A model generated the notes under the pieces. That model searched no databases. It had not been told where the DNA came from and saw only the letters and a list, made by a program, of their open reading frames with translations. This document shows positions 24,481 to 39,233 of a stretch of DNA of 64,000 nucleotides, piece by piece. The stretch is from Anseranas semipalmata (Eukaryota; Chordata; Aves; Anseriformes; Anseranatidae), in assembly GCA_013399115.1 (NCBI GenBank), contig VXAA01006076.1, forward strand, positions 108,054 to 172,053. The letters run 5' to 3'. Position numbers and translations under genes: made by a program. Numbering within the stretch: position 1 is the first letter of the stretch; each line of letters starts with the position of its first letter.

Positions 24481-27400
24481 AAGCTTAATGTTTTGCTGCC
24501 TATTCATTTCTGCCTCTTCACAACACTGTGCCAAATATAATAAAATGAACCTTGTGGGAAACCAGGTGTGAAAATATTCACATCCAATGATAAACAATTG
24601 ATTTAGTGGTTACAGCTCACGAGGTGTCATTTCAGAAGCCTTCTGTCTCAGTCATTGGTAAAGATGTTAGAGAAACAAGCTGCACCTTGTGTCTGTGCAT
24701 GGAAGAAAGACCACACAGTGGTCTCAAAGATAAGACAATTAATCTGTAATGACAATGTTTATTAACAACAGTAAAATGAGCAGTGATCTCACATCAGGGG
24801 AAGAAAAGACTCTTAACTGCAATTTTATCCTAATTTGGTTGAAATGAAGTGAATAAATCAATGAGACTTTAGAACAGACTGATATGTTTTATGTGAGTGC
24901 TAGTATGGCAAGAATTGAGAGTAGCATTGCCAAAAGCAGTAGTTTATCCTGTTGAAAATAGGAAGCTTCCAAGACATCTTAGAAGGTATTATTAATGGAG
25001 TGTGTTTAAGAAAATAATAACTGGGGCTTGGGGGAAGTCTCAGGAAATAACATGACTGTTCATATTTGTAATTCTTTTGCTGGTTTGTTTTTATTTTATG
25101 GCAGTTAGAATTAGAAAATGAAAAAATTCTACTTCATAATGGAAAATGAATATGCTTCTATTAGGTAAAAGTTTGGACTATTCTGCAAAGTAATTAAAAC
25201 TGTCAGTGAAAGAAAAATAACTGAGGACCAACAGACCTGAATTTTTCATCTGGTGCAGAAACAAAACAAAAACGTTCCCCAATATTCTGAAAAAAAAAAT
25301 GGCAAAACAATTCTGTGGAAAACGTAGTTTTATTTTTTTAAAGCCCCTTTTAAAATGGAAAAGTTATTCTAAAGATTATGCATAGTTGAACGGCATGCCT
25401 AATTTATAGCCCACACAGGACACCATAAGAAAGCAGGGCCAAATCCAGAGCAAGCATAAATCAGTTGTTAGCTTAAATAGAGCATTCGACTAGCTGAGAA
25501 ACCCATCCTTATTCTACTCTGTTGGTAGTAAAAGCAGAATGCCTTGTTTCTTTCTGAATTAGCTCTCATTCTTGTAAAGGTTCTACACAACTTTCAAGTC
25601 CATTATTACTCTTAGATGAAAGGCTTGTAATAATATATGGTGTTAAAAGATAGGAGGGAAAACAATTCTGTAGGTCAGAGTCTGTCATTGCTTAAAAAAG
25701 CACAAAGTCCATTTTCCCTGAATTTGGATGATTTTCCTTAAGAAGTGAAGCCAGGGAAGATAGATGAGTCACTGGCTGAAGAGTTATTGTATAATAATAC
25801 TGTAGAAGACAGAGAATCACCTTTTTACCGAACATTTCAGAAGTTTAAAGATCTATCACCCCTGCCTTGACATTAAACTGGTGCAGAAGAACCCACTCCC
25901 ACTCAGTTATCTGGGAAACCTCATTAAGTGAAATTCTGCTCCTTGACACTTTTCCAGCAGCTGTTGAAAGACCATATGGATCCCTGCATGCATCTTAGAA
26001 GGTCTAAAGTTCTGCAAGTGCTTTACCACTAAGTAATGAAAATCTCACATTTTGCACTTTACAAATGGGGAAATGAAGACACAAGGACATTGTGGTCCTC
26101 TCCCACAGTGTGGCAGAAGCAAAGAAAAAAATGCCTTAGGCCATTGTCCCACCTTCAGATCATACTACTACTGTTCATAAATGTTCATTCATTTCATATT
26201 AAAAATGTGTGATAGTGAAGGCAGTAGTAACATTAATATAAATATTTTTTCATTTGCATTTTACTGCACACTACACAAAACAGGGAGACTAGGGAAATGC
26301 TCTGTCTTCTGCTTGATGGATTACCTCTCCTGCCTGATATGGAGTCCAGACAAGTTAACAGCAATATTTCGGACTAAGCATACTTTTGCACTGTGGAAGC
26401 ATCTTCAAGAGTAATGATCACCCTAACGTGGAGAAACGACATAAGGATGATCACCTCTGTATCCACGTGAAGGCAGAGCATGTTTCAAGTTGTACATGCT
26501 GTCTGGGTGCTCACTTCTACACTGGGATTAACTCCTCCATACAGAAAACATTCCTCGCATGGAACACACAGGTCACATTGCAAATTTGATAATTTAATCT
26601 ATATTTTTTGTTCTCCTGCAGTATGCATTTTTTTGCCACATACGCTTTTCAGTCCTGCTCTGATCTCTCTGTTGTGGTCTGGCTAAGACAAGCTGTGTCT
26701 GGCTGTGTAGTTTACTATGGGCTTTAAGAACTAGGTGCCTTCCTCAGTTCACCATAAAGCATGCTCTTACATTGCTTGGCATGGTCCCCCAGCAGCACCT
26801 CACACCTTCCATGTAGGGTGGGGTTATAATCCCCTCTGCAGTGAGCAGACTGTGCTGCCTGTTGCATGTTTAAACCTTTTGTGTCAAACCAGAGGTTGAG
26901 TTGCTTGAATTCTGTTTCAGTTTATTTACTTTTGCAATGACAAAATAAAACAAAAACTATAAAAGAGATCCCAACTCTGAGTGCTTAGAAAAAAACAAAC
27001 ATATTTGTCATCATTCACCATAATCAGCACAGATTCTAGTTCCCATTAATACTTAAATAAACCTGCTTTTTGTGGTGCTGTGGGTTTTTTGTGTTTGTTC
27101 AATTTTTTAAAAATCTGAATAGAAAGGGTGGTAACTGCAGTGTTCAAAGCACATTCTTTCCCTCAGATACAAATGATGTAATCTGACACAATATAGAGCT
27201 GAAAAATGAATTGACTTGGCTGAGATGAGTTAAAAAATTGTGATGGATGTTTTCTGAGCACAAGTGAACACTGTAGGCCAGATTCTGTCCTTATTCTGTA
27301 TGATAAACGATTGGTAATGGAAGCAGAATAAAACTGTAACATATCTTCATGCTTGCAGGGGTGTAAGAAAGGAGGAGATCCACTAAATAAAAACAGTACT

Positions 27401-30400
27401 TTAAAAGGAAAACTGGATGAGGGAACATTATCAAAGTGGGGATTCACTAGTGTAAAATTGGAGGAACCTAATGATAAAAAAGCTCTATGAAATTTGAAAA
27501 TAACAGAAGGTACTTCTTCATAGAAATACATCTCCACTGTATATTTCATTATGCCCCTGGGAGTTGCTTATGTATATCATCTGCATAGAATGGAGCAAAT
27601 TTCCTCTCTGGAATATTTTGCTGCTAGCTGGGAAATCAACAAAATGTTCATAAAAAGTATCTTAGCGGAGCCACTAAATGCATTTCTGATTCCCCGGAGG
27701 AAGCATTTCTAGTGGCAGCAGGCATGACTAGCTCTATTTTCTACCTTGCCTGCCTTTCAACTAAAAGTGAACTGAAAAGTTTGTGCTAGGAGCTAACAAC
27801 TGGTATGTGGGAAAGCCGTAACAAGATTATGTTCATTTTCATCCTTGGTTCAGATCTATTCCACATGGCTGTTGGTCAAAAGTTTTTTCCCATCCAAATG
27901 CATCTGGAGATAAGCCAGGATACTTGAGACTCATTACATCTTGTAGAGATGGGTCTGCTGCCTATATTACATCCTAACTTGATCCAACTGGAATTTATGA
28001 TGTTGATTTGAGCAGAGATTGATATGTCTTCTCCAGGTTGCCTGCTGCAATCAGTTCATTTAAGCAAACGTACCTCAAGGGAGAGCAGCCACACAGAGCA
28101 ATGGGATTAGCAGTAAGACCATACCCGGTAGTACTGTCTCTGTACCACAGCTCCATCCCTAGGTCCATCAGCTGCAGACAAAGCTCAGCTCAGTGGCAAG
28201 CCGTTTCCTTCCAGCTTGAAGCCTCACTTAATTCTTGAAATGCCTATGTGGATGGCAGTCAGGTCACCTCTGTGATTGTGCTTAAGCCTGTTGTGAAGAT
28301 AAGACCATGGTCTTGGCTCCACCGTGCAGCAGCAGTATGCTGCAAGTGGGGTGGTGAGTGGTACTGCAGTTCCTGCTGTGTCAGCTCTGTGGGAGAACAG
28401 ATCTACCAGCACCCTCAAGCCCAGAAAGGTCCCTTGCTGGTTTGTGAGATTCAGAAGGGGATGCAGTAGATGGTGGTTTTAAATTGTTTGTGTTCACCGT
28501 ATTATAACAAACTTGGAGGCAATAATTACATCCCTGAGGTAATATCAACTGCCCTAACAGCATGAGAAATTTGATCTGCCCATTTCCTGGTTTTGGCCAC
28601 AGCTCATGAAATCACAATTATCAAATGCAGAGCCTGGATGAAAGAGCCATTCTGTTCTATTCTGTTCTATCTACACAGCTATTTCTGTTTCTTCAGAGCT
28701 TATAAATAAAAAAATATTTGAGACTGGAATTGTGCAGGAATTTCTTCAATCAAATGGCAAGTGCTGTTAGAGTACCTGGGGAGATGGGGGAAGCAAAAGC
28801 TTTTTTTCGTGTCACAACTGTGTTTTTGAAATGTGTAAAACTGAAAATATGTTCCTATGAAAGCAGATACACATATACGTTGAGTTTGATCCTCTCCCTG
28901 GAGAAGCATTCAATAGCTTCAGTGATTTCCGTGGAGTTATGTCAAATTACATGAGCTGGATATTTGCTCCAGGCCATTTTGCAGTCACAAACAGCAGTGA
29001 CATGATAAAGATTTCAGCATTTTCTGAAAGGAAGGCCAGTGTCACTGATAGACTGGTGGCAAAATATCATTTGTAAATAAAAAGGTCACAAGTGACTGAA
29101 AGGGATGCAAATAAAATATTTCACCTGTGCGGAGATTCATTCTGCAGTCTGTTTAATTGTCTTCATCAGCCACATTTTCCTAACCTTTTCAAAGGTCTTC
29201 CTCTCAGAATGAAGGCAGATTTTTTTTGTGCTATTTAAGGTCTATGTTTGGGAATCTCAGAAAAACAGAGCCCTTCCTTTCAGTCTCTAAACCTGGGTAC
29301 ACACTGGAAAGACAGGCAGGCCTAAGGACCACTGTTGCAAGGGAACTGAAGACTTGACAGATGCTACAAACCAGAGAAACTGACCCAAACAGAAGATGAT
29401 GTAATATGCATGTGTAAGTACAGGTAGTGGCACTGGAATTACAAGAAGTAGCAAACACTATCTCATTAATTACTGATGAGGTTTTGATGCTGCACACACC
29501 TACTGTGTGAGCGTGTACAGACTAGAAGCACGAAGTCTGACCTAATCCAGAACACAATGGCATCCTTGGAAGGAAGCTCCAAAGAAAATTAAGGCAAAAG
29601 ATGTAATCTTATAGCATCAAGCATGAAATGACTGAATACTTGACTTCCTAGTCACTCCTACCTTAGGCAATGAAAACAAGTTTATACTTCAGGGTCAGAA
29701 GGAAAAATTTATGAGAATTATCAAAATTGATCATGGTGTTTTATTTGTCTGCTATGTGCATGAATTTCTCAGAATCCAGATTAGTCTTTTTTTTTTTTTT
29801 TCTCTCATCATCAAACATGAACAAGGACTACTTATTAAATTAGAGTGGAAAGTTTAAAGTCTGTTTTCCCAAAATAACAAGCTGTAGCATAAGCAAAAAC
29901 ACAGTTTTACTTAGTGGTCACAAAAGCTATCTAATGCCCTGATTTGTGTAGGAGTAGAGGTGAAGTCCTCTACTTGCACACCACATAATCCACAATGTAA
30001 TCCAATTCTAAATCAATTACAAAATACTGAAGCTTTTCTACTATGCGTCTTTTCCCTTCTTTGTCCAAACTATTAGTGAATTGTGAAATTATTAGTATGA
30101 ATGGACAGTCCTAGAATCAACTAATAGTAGGGATAACCCCACAGTATTTGTACAGTTATTCCTGTTCCCCATCTGACCTGCTCTGCTTTATGTCAATGTC
30201 TATTTTAAGGGAGTAGGAACTGTCTTTCTGTACTGTGGTTTATGTAGTGTCACAGATGTTGATACTGATCTCTTGCAGCAAAGGTTTCTGTTTGATCTCA
30301 CCAGTACAACAAGAGTGTGTATGTTATTTTCATCACAGTCTTTCCAGTCATTTGATTCATCAGTTTTGCACAGAGCAGGATTGTAACTGGGCAGTGAGGA

Positions 30401-33400
30401 GGGGGAAATTGTATGGGCAGAATAAGATTTAGCAATTCCTTTATTTCCTGTAAGAAGCTAGTTGGAGATTGGCTTGTTATGTTTGGTCTTCTTTTACCAG
30501 AAGAAAAAAAAAGAAAAAAAGAATATTTCCTTCCAAACAAAGCAGAGAGCAGTGGCTTCCCATTTTCCCATCCACAGTTTGTCAAATCTTTAATAAATGA
30601 GTTTATCTTTTACCTCCTCCCTCTTTATTTTTCCACTAATTCTATGGCAGGGTAACCTTGTTCTGAGAGTAAATGTCCTTCCGTCCCAGTCAGAGATAAC
30701 AAATGTCCTCGACACACTAGTACATCTTCATTTTTCACACCAGTATTGCTATCCCACTAGTTGCTCATAGAGAAAAATTAATGAGAAGTGTTTTGTCTCT
30801 GAGCAATTTAAGCTGAGACAGATAAACTGTGGGTGTTAGCCTCTCAGAGATTGTCCCAAGCTGATGTTATAACCTTGTTCAGTCAATACATCTGGTGATA
30901 CACAAGCTCTCCCATAGCAATATCCACAGAAATGGTTTAGTTTTGGCTCATGCAGTAGGATTATGAATCTGTAACACCACCACTGTCACAGGTGGGTATT
31001 CTCTTAAGTGGGCTCTGACTCACTTGTCATTTGCATTTCTGTAAGGAGGAAAACCCTTAGGGATGTAAATCAAAGATATTAGTGGGAAGAGGCTCATATT
31101 CATCTGCAGGCAGCAGGAAAAAAAAAAAAGTAAAAATGCCAGGAGCCTCCTATTACACCACCTGCCTCAAAGGATCATTTGAGCATTATTATTGGGCCGT
31201 AGTTATTCCCAAGCTATTCAGCTTTCTTTGGGTGTGAATTTAATTGTGAAGTCACGTACATACGAAGTCTCCTGTGAGAGAGATGTTGAGAGAAACTAAA
31301 GGCAGGGCTCAAGCAGAAAACAAAGTTTAACATGCCTGCTAGATCATGTTTACATGAGAGGTCTTTGCTCTTCATGCCCAGCCAGAGCTCTGTGAAGCTG
31401 CTTAAACAGAGTCATCTGGTGCCACCTGAGATGCACTGCCTGAGACAGCCACAGGAGACTGTTAGGTGAGACAGGACCCATCAAACACTCACGCTTTTCT
31501 AAGGGGTGGCCAGAGCCATACAAGGTACCACAGGGAATTTCTAGTGCCACTTCACACTTACATTCAGCCAACTGAATTGAGCCCTAAGGGTCCCTACTGC
31601 TCCTTACACAGACAGCAAAGCAGTGAGCACAGCCCAGAAAGTAAGTGGAACTGGTCGACAAAGAATGGAGCGAACTACACTGCTTTTCTTAATCAAAAGA
31701 TTTGCCAAGGCAGCAATTTTCCTGACAGATTAATTACTTCTTGCAATTGCCCCAAAGTAGAGTGGAAACAGTGCACCTCTGTGCCCTGTGCTTTTCCTGT
31801 TTTCCTACACTTTTAGACCATTTCTGACACAGATGAGTCTGTGCTCAAGTCCAGCTCAAGGTCTAGAATACAATTTGGTATCTTGGGATATTGAATTGTG
31901 ACAACCAGCCAACTTACATTCCCTCACTCAGTTCCTGTCCCTGGTTCCCTTTGACTTTCTCAGATATTCTTTTTGATATCATCTGAGGCTGTATTTAAGT
32001 AGCAAAGACATTTTGACATTACTCAGGAGGAACAGCATCATTAAGCTGGTGCTTTATAGCCCACAAATGCTTCAGAACCTACAGGCGCAACTGTTTGCTG
32101 TGCAACAGGTCCCCTGTGTCTAATCTCCCAAGTAAATATGTGATTCATTCATCCTACAACAGTGTGGGATCGTAAATATCAGAAATGTAATCTCTTGACA
32201 AAAGGCCATGTTCATGTATGGTTGATGAATGCAAGTCTCTGGATAGTAAACACTCAGGCCCAAAACAACCCAAGCCTCCAACCCAGAATAAAGAGCTTTG
32301 TTGTTTTTGAGAATCTCATGTGACAAGGTAGACCTTGTAGTCAGTAGATCAAGAATAGTACCTGCTGAGACTTACACTACCTAACTTAGAAACAAAAATA
32401 TAAAACAAGTATTAACTAATTTTTGTTGCTGTTCCTGTCTTAGTATACTTTTAAGGCCAAAAACGTATTCATTGTGTCATGAACTGTTTCCAGTCAAAAT
32501 GTGCTCGACGGATTCTAATTAATACATTCAAAGGGACAGTTTTAGTACAGTTTCCCACAGACACTTCTATAGTAATTGTGTTTCAAGGGGGCAATAAAAC
32601 CATAGGGAGGTTTGCACTGTAAGAACACTTTGCTGTTTATCTGGGCTCAAGGTTACTTGGGCATTACATATTCTTTCCTGGCAGAGGAAAGTGAATTTAA
32701 GAAGGAAAACACCAAGCACCTTTCAGGTAGGGGGCTGCATCATGCTAGAGATTTTTTAGCAAAACAAATACAGTGGTCTTAACCCTAGCAGAGCTAGAAA
32801 GAGTTCAAGGACACATGTATGTTCCTTTACATTCGTGTAATTTCCACTTAAATTATTCTCTGCTGTGGTGCAAGTCAAATACAGCAGAGAGAGATCATTA
32901 CAAAAGTGCCACTAGGGACTCCAGCATTACAGGTGCATTGATGATTCCACTTAATGCGAAATTAAAATCCCGCTAACTCACAAATTAGTGATAACTTTGG
33001 AAAACAAATTCTAACACAATAGCACTTTGGGGACAATGTGGAGGAGGAAGAACATTTTCATTTGGCTTTGACAATCTCACTTGTTTTCTTGGCTCTCTAT
33101 TTGCTAACTGCCACTTCAAACCTAGCATTTACAGCATACACTCACAATCTAGTACAAGTCTCAGGATACATGGCACATTTCAAACTTTTAATCACAGCCA
33201 CTGATCATCGTTCTTCATAACCTAATTTAGTTCTGCAAACAAAAGACAATTAAAATGTCAAGCCTCATCAATTGCATTGATTTTCCAGAGCTGCCTCACA
33301 CTTGGCTACAGCTCTGATTGGGATGTCTCCCTACAGGCTCTGCTTCTTCCTTGCACTATTCAGCTCTCAGGACCAGTCTACAGAAGCAGATACTCCCAGA

Positions 33401-34551
33401 CTGAAAGCCTTGCCCACGATCCCTGGTGACATCCTGGGGGTGCAATAGAAATAGGAGTAACTCTCCAGCTAACCCTCAAGCTCTGCTGCTCAAAAATACA
33501 GTTCTTTACCGTAGGAGCTGTCAGTTCTCTACTCCCACTAGTACCTGCAAGGCAGCTTCTCCCTGTGATGAATTCCCTGCGGCGTAACAGTTTTTGAGCT
33601 TCAGTTTCTAACTAGAACCTGTGCTTTAATGACAGCCCATAGCAGGGGAGCCAGCAGTCTTTTAAGATGGGCAGAGATTTCATCCTTTTCAAACCTTCCT
33701 ATATTTGAAGACAAATATCCACTTGTGCCTTAGGTTTGAAAGAAAATGTTGTTGAATGAGTACATTAGACAGGTCTAGGGTCTAACATAAGAACTACCAT
33801 AATAAAAGTGTATTGCACAATAACTAATCCTCACCATCATTCCTAAATACCAAACACTTGACTGCTTCTGCCATACCTTAACTAATAATTGAGCTTTAAA
33901 TGCTGTTGGTTTATTTTTTTTTAATTAAAATAATATTTTTTTCACTACAGAATTTATTTTTTAATGCACTACAGAAAAGCAAAGTTCACACCAGAGTCTA
34001 CACAGCATGGGATAAAACTTCAGTACAGTTGAGAAGCAAGAGAGAGTGTATCATTATGAAGGGGAAGGTAACATCTAGTCAGTGCTTCCTGTTCTCTCAT
34101 GTTTCAATGTTACAACATCACTCTGGAAAGATTAATAGCTGGTACATATAATTTAGAATAAAATAAAGGGAAGTAGTACTCCAAATAGCAGCTGGTTAAC
34201 TTGTTTACTGCACATCCACAGAAGATATTCACATCATTTTCTTTCTCAAAATGGTGAAACAGTTTATAGTCTTCAATAAACATCTTAATTATAGGTGTTA
34301 GGATATTAGAGGACTTTATGAAAGAGTCCCAATTTATACCTTTAAAGAAGCACTGTCAAGCCTGAGGTCTGTTTTATCGTGGATGTACTTATTGGGCTCA
34401 CACTGCCAGTAATGTCTAATCCGTGTCTAATAAGAAGGTTCTGAGTCCACAGCATAAAAAAAATAACCCAGAGGACTACATTGGTGTGTGGTCGGGAATG
34501 TTAAGCACTAGAAGGCAAGTAAATCAAGCAAGCCAGACTTTACAAGATCAA
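24481..34551. other. Non-coding AT-rich DNA
   Basis: No exon or transposon was recognised. Minor items: a 10-bp tandem pair TCTGTTCTAT at 28651-28670, a T-rich tract near 29787-29801, A-rich tracts near 30507-30522 and 31119-31130, and an AT-rich patch near 33908-33965 with CACTACAGAA repeated about 24 bp apart. The longest frame (27163-27549, minus strand) has no family motif. Confidence 0.5.
28651..28670 (+). repeat. 10-bp tandem pair
   Basis: TCTGTTCTAT occurs twice in direct contact. It is a minor simple duplication. Confidence 0.9.
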
Positions 34552-34800
34552 ATAATGACTTTAAACTAAAAGAGGGTAGATTTAGATTAGATATTGGGAA
34601 GAAATTCTTTACTATGAGTGTGGTGAGGCACTGGAACAGGTTCCCAAGAGAAGTTGTGGCTGCCCCATCCCTGGAGGTGTTCAAGGCTGGATGGGGCTGT
34701 GAGCAACCTGGTCTAGTGGGAGGCGTCCCTTCCCATGGCAGGGGGTTGGAATGAGATGGTCTTTAAGGTCCCTTCCAACCCACACCGTTCTGTGATTCCA
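34552..34800 (+). mobile_element. CR1 LINE, 3' fragment with end of ORF2
   Basis: From about 34577 the sequence reads as the last ORF2 residues of CR1 ([11 protein letters not shown]..., then [24 protein letters not shown]). It continues into the conserved non-coding end (GGTCTTTAAGGTCCCTTCCAACCC) and stops at a single TTCTGTGATTC unit. The copy is 5'-truncated at about 250 bp, as usual for CR1. The frame is mostly intact over the coding part, so it is younger than the 11700-12365 remnant. Confidence 0.93.
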
Positions 34801-35086
34801 AGTATACATTTACTCCTAACCCGACTCCAAAAAAGATTGGACACTATATGCATACAAATTTGCAGAGGTCTTTGAACACTCTGCATTTAGTAATCAAACA
34901 GAACATTTCCTGGCAACTTACTTTCCATAGAATATTAACTGCCTTTCCCTTTCTCCCAGTTGAAATGACAGCCACCTCAAACCTCATCAATCCTTCCACC
35001 ACCACCACCCCAAATTCTTGTTCTGTTTAAAGGATACTAACAGTATGAGTTCTTCATTTCTGGCAACACATCTCTGACCAAATGTT

Positions 35087-35150
35087 CAGCTGGTGTAAAT
35101 CAGCAGGATTCAACTGATTTCACTGAACCACAAATGATGCTCAAACTCTT
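35087..35150. mobile_element. Half of an old palindromic sauropsid repeat (candidate)
   Basis: CAGCTGGTGTAAATCAGC, then ATTCAACTGATTTCACTGAA, matches from memory one arm and centre of an old palindromic repeat abundant in turtle and crocodilian DNA ('CAGCTGGTGTAAATCAG...CTGATTTACACCAGCTG'). The second arm is missing or decayed. It is non-coding. Confidence 0.5.
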
Positions 35151-38100
35151 ATCTGAACTCCAATCACACTGTTCTGATCTGCACAGAGAGTTTGTCCTGT
35201 TCATTGTAGTTTCCCTATTATTATTATTATCCAAATGCACAAATACGAACAGTGTGTGTGACTCCAATTTTGATAAGAAAAAATACATAAATATATCTTT
35301 GAATTACATTTACTTAAGTAAGTTTTAAGTAAAGGGAAAATATAAGAAAAATATACTTGCAACTTCTAGATATATCATTGCAGGCACAGGCATGAACCTA
35401 CAATTTTTTCCCCCCACCTGTCCTCTGAGTTTTTGGCATACCCTTCTTTTCATACACCTTGTAGTGTTTGCTCCTTTAAGTGAATGCTAATGCTAAAAAA
35501 AGAATAATTTGATGGCAAATTGAAGAAACATTTAATCTAATCAATTCCTGCTTTGAACTTCTGCAATGCTAGGAAAGCTTGTCAAATTACTGTGCTTACA
35601 TAGTGAAGCTGCCGTTCATGACCTTGGACACTGAGCATTATTTAGCACTGCATGTAGGTGCCAGCATAGTTCAAGACTGTGGTCGCACGTGCAGAAATAT
35701 CTTGATGCTTTGTTACAACCTATCTCTGGATGCACTAATAAGATCAGAATCTTAAAAGAACCATCTATGAGGAAAGTGCAGTATTTTTCTTCTGGTCTCA
35801 TTCAAAACAAACAAGAACAGAAGCACATGAAGAACTAATGGAAAAAGTAGGTTAACTGAACCATTTCAAACTTCAAAAGAAGTGCTAAGCAATTTCAGTT
35901 TACAAGGAAGCTTCAAGTAACTGAAACAAATAAACATTAATTTGGATGAAATCAAGATGGTATTCAAAGTAGATCTGAGTGCTGTTTTTCTTCAGAGCAT
36001 TATACTTCATGAATGTAATATACTTTAGATTTTATGAAAAAAATATAGGCAGTAAAGTCTTAACTTTACAGAATAATTTCAGCCTACACAGGAAAATGTC
36101 ACATAGTAGCGTTACCTGATGGAATCCAGAACTGGAGATTTCTTTCTGTAACTCATTGGGGGTGGCTCCCAGCAAGTTACGCTGTATCTGTGTACCTTGT
36201 GTTTATCATGAAATGGTAAAATTCGTTCTCCTAATGAAGATGTCATCTTGTAGCACTGTGGGCGAAAACATAATTATGTAAGAGCAAATATCAAGTATTT
36301 CTATTAACTTGCTTATATAGCTGAAAACATAACATGGATGGAAGCTACATGCAAACGTGGAATTGTGAAATACTGACTGGAAAACAGGAAACGTTATCAG
36401 TTACTTATCAATGATAAATTAGCAGGACTGACAAAATATTTTGAAGGGTTTAAATACATACACAGGAATTAGGAATGCAAAATTTAGCGCACATAAAATC
36501 AAGGTAATAGCTGAAGGAAGGTAACGTAGACTAGCTGAGAAATCTGGAAAACAGTAATGCCAGAAGCGATCTGGAAGCTGCACTGAATTACAAAGAAGGC
36601 ACAAGCTGTAATGCAATACAATTGTAAAGAATGTGGGTTTGGTGCAGAGAAGTTCATGTCAGTGTAGGAAGATGGTAGCAAAAACATAAGTATAAAAGGT
36701 GTTTCAGTACCTGAAATGTGAATACATCTATGCTAGGCTACCTTTTATTAATTTTAGGCCATACTGTTAGACAAAATGGGTATAGTGGAGGGAGCTGGGG
36801 AATAAACAACAAAAAAGGATAGTGATTCAGTGGGTGAATACCTAACAAAAAATTAAAAATAAATAAATAAAGGAGATGAATAATCAGGAAGGCAGCAACT
36901 GTGAAAACCTAAAACTACTTTTTAAGTCTTATCCTTACAGAAACATATCTTTCTAGAGAAGACAAACCAGTAAGTTTTTTTAGAATATTTTAAATGCTCT
37001 TAATTGTAGAACAAACACCCTTATGTTGTTTGTGAAAACCAAGTAAAAGCAAAGCAAATATGCAAGTAAACTAGTAACTACTGTTTACTCAATTACTGTT
37101 TTGTACAAACAAGCAGCATGTTTTAATATCAGTTTGTAAACATCTCCTTACCCAAACCACACATTCAAAAGAAAAAAAAAAAGCACATGCAAAAAAAAAC
37201 AAAAAACAAAAAACAAAATTCAAAGGAAAAAGCCCTTAAAAGAACAATAAGAAGGAGTGATAAAGGATGAAGGAAGGAAAAAACACAAGTAATTGTTCAA
37301 ACATTTTGCAGTGTTTTACTTGATAAACAATGTTAGAAAATTGTCAACCACAGAAAGACAAAAACAAAAAATATCTACCCCACTCATCTTGTATAAACTC
37401 AGTCGTGGACTGGCAAATGGAATATTTTAAACAAGGCTGTCTGCCAAGAGGAGAAGAGGAAGTCCCAGCTGTAATTAAATAGACTGACTCCTCTTCCTCT
37501 GTAAGAAGCAGAGCGAGAGCTCTTCTTTGATGCCTCTTAAGATTTCCCCTTTTCCGTGGCTATCACAGTGAAGACCACCTGGCTCACTGCAAGATGAATT
37601 AGGAACAGCAGGAGGACTGCAGATTTTTAGGACTTACAGCCTAAACTCCTTTCAGGTGTTCGCGTGAGGAGGAAAAGGAACCGCATGGGGGGAAAGAAGG
37701 AGCACCCCCGCTGAGGATCACCCTTCCCTCCCACAAGGGCAGTTTCCAGCCTGCTGCCTCCAGGCATCCTGGGGAAAGGAAAAGGGCAGCAAATGCCCTC
37801 AGCTGCCTCCCGTCTCTGCCAGGAGAGAGGTGCTTACAATGCAAATTACCGGGCACTCTCCTATAAAGGAGGTTAATACAGACAATAATTTGCTTTTCAA
37901 ATATAGTTATTTGCTTTGAATAAACCATACAAACTGTAGATCCTAGTTAGGTGTCCTCACCAAATCCACTCCCCTCCTGACTGGGACGGTTAGATCATGC
38001 ATGAAACTGAGGATGTGCATCCTTTATTGAAACAAAATATTCTTCTCAAGATGGTTTTCAAGTTTCTGAGTTTTTCGACCCCAACTGATATTGTTTGAGC

Positions 38101-39211
38101 AACCATTCAGCTTTCCTATTAGGATAAGCTAAGAATGAAGAATTTCTAGGATATGATACAATCCCGTACATAAAGACAAATCAGCTGAGTAGTGATATGT
38201 TTTCACAGCTTCCTTTCAGATAAACTTTTACCTTGTTCTGTCCTCTTTCCTTTAGCCCATACCCCCAGAAGTCAGTGCAACCCTGCACCATGTCAGCTGC
38301 TCAAAATCAGAGATAAAGCTGCCCTTGAAATCGCCCTTTCCTGCCTGGCTGCAGCCCTTGCTGGCAGGACCAGCCAGCTGCTCAGCTGGGGAGCTGCAGG
38401 AGATGTTGATCTATCCCAGGCCCCAATAGGCAGCATCACATCAGAGGAATCCAGACTCTTCTTTCCAATCTACCTTGTTTTGGAAATCTTCTGAGTGTTA
38501 TTAGATTCTGTAAGACCTGACCTTTAAAAGTCAGGGGGGCAATTAACCAATCTGGCCAGCTCCACATCAGCAGCTCACGCTAGCCTGGAAGAGGCAGGCA
38601 CTAGACAATTCAGTTCTGACTAATGTTATTAAAGAGGAACAGGAGGTGGACCCAGACGCTTTAATTAAACTGCAGCAGGTCTGCTCAGCAGGCTGTTATG
38701 ATTGAGTGCAAAGCAGAAATACCTTGCAAAGCATGCTAGAGACACAGGGCCTCATCTAAGTATGTGGCATAGCCTTTTTTGTGTTGATTTGCTGGCAGTA
38801 GCCAGTCATCCAGCTGGCAGAAGAAAGGGAAGGTATCCACAAACATGAGATCCTCTACTGCCAAGACTATGGTTTGGAAGCCTCTATTACTAACTCGCTT
38901 TATCAAAACTAGTGCATAAAAGCACGGCTAGAATGAAAGGAAAGGAAGTGTTACCAGGAGAGCACCTTCATTATGTGTGTGGGTGACTCTGCTCTGCTCT
39001 CACTTACATGTCAGAAGTAGCCCTGCATATAAGAGCCATTTGCTCCAGTCTGTTTGACTGTTTTCGTGGTGTAGGTGAAAACCTAGGCTCTAGGTCTCGC
39101 CAGTGCCAAATGGTCACTCCTTGCTCTCTCTCCTTGTCCCATCTACTTTAGATATGGACTTTAATTGCAAAACAGAAATTTGACAGAAAGATGAATCTTG
39201 GGGCTCTATTG

Positions 39212-39233
39212 TTTTTTTTTTTTTTTTTTTTTT
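39212..39233 (+). repeat. Poly-T (22)
   Basis: An uninterrupted run of 22 T. It could be a reverse-oriented poly-A tail, but no retroposed gene body is recognisable on its downstream side. Confidence 0.95.

Noticed and set aside
27163..27549. 128-codon minus-strand open frame
   Set aside because: Low-complexity F/S-rich translation with no known domain; expected by chance in 64 kb.
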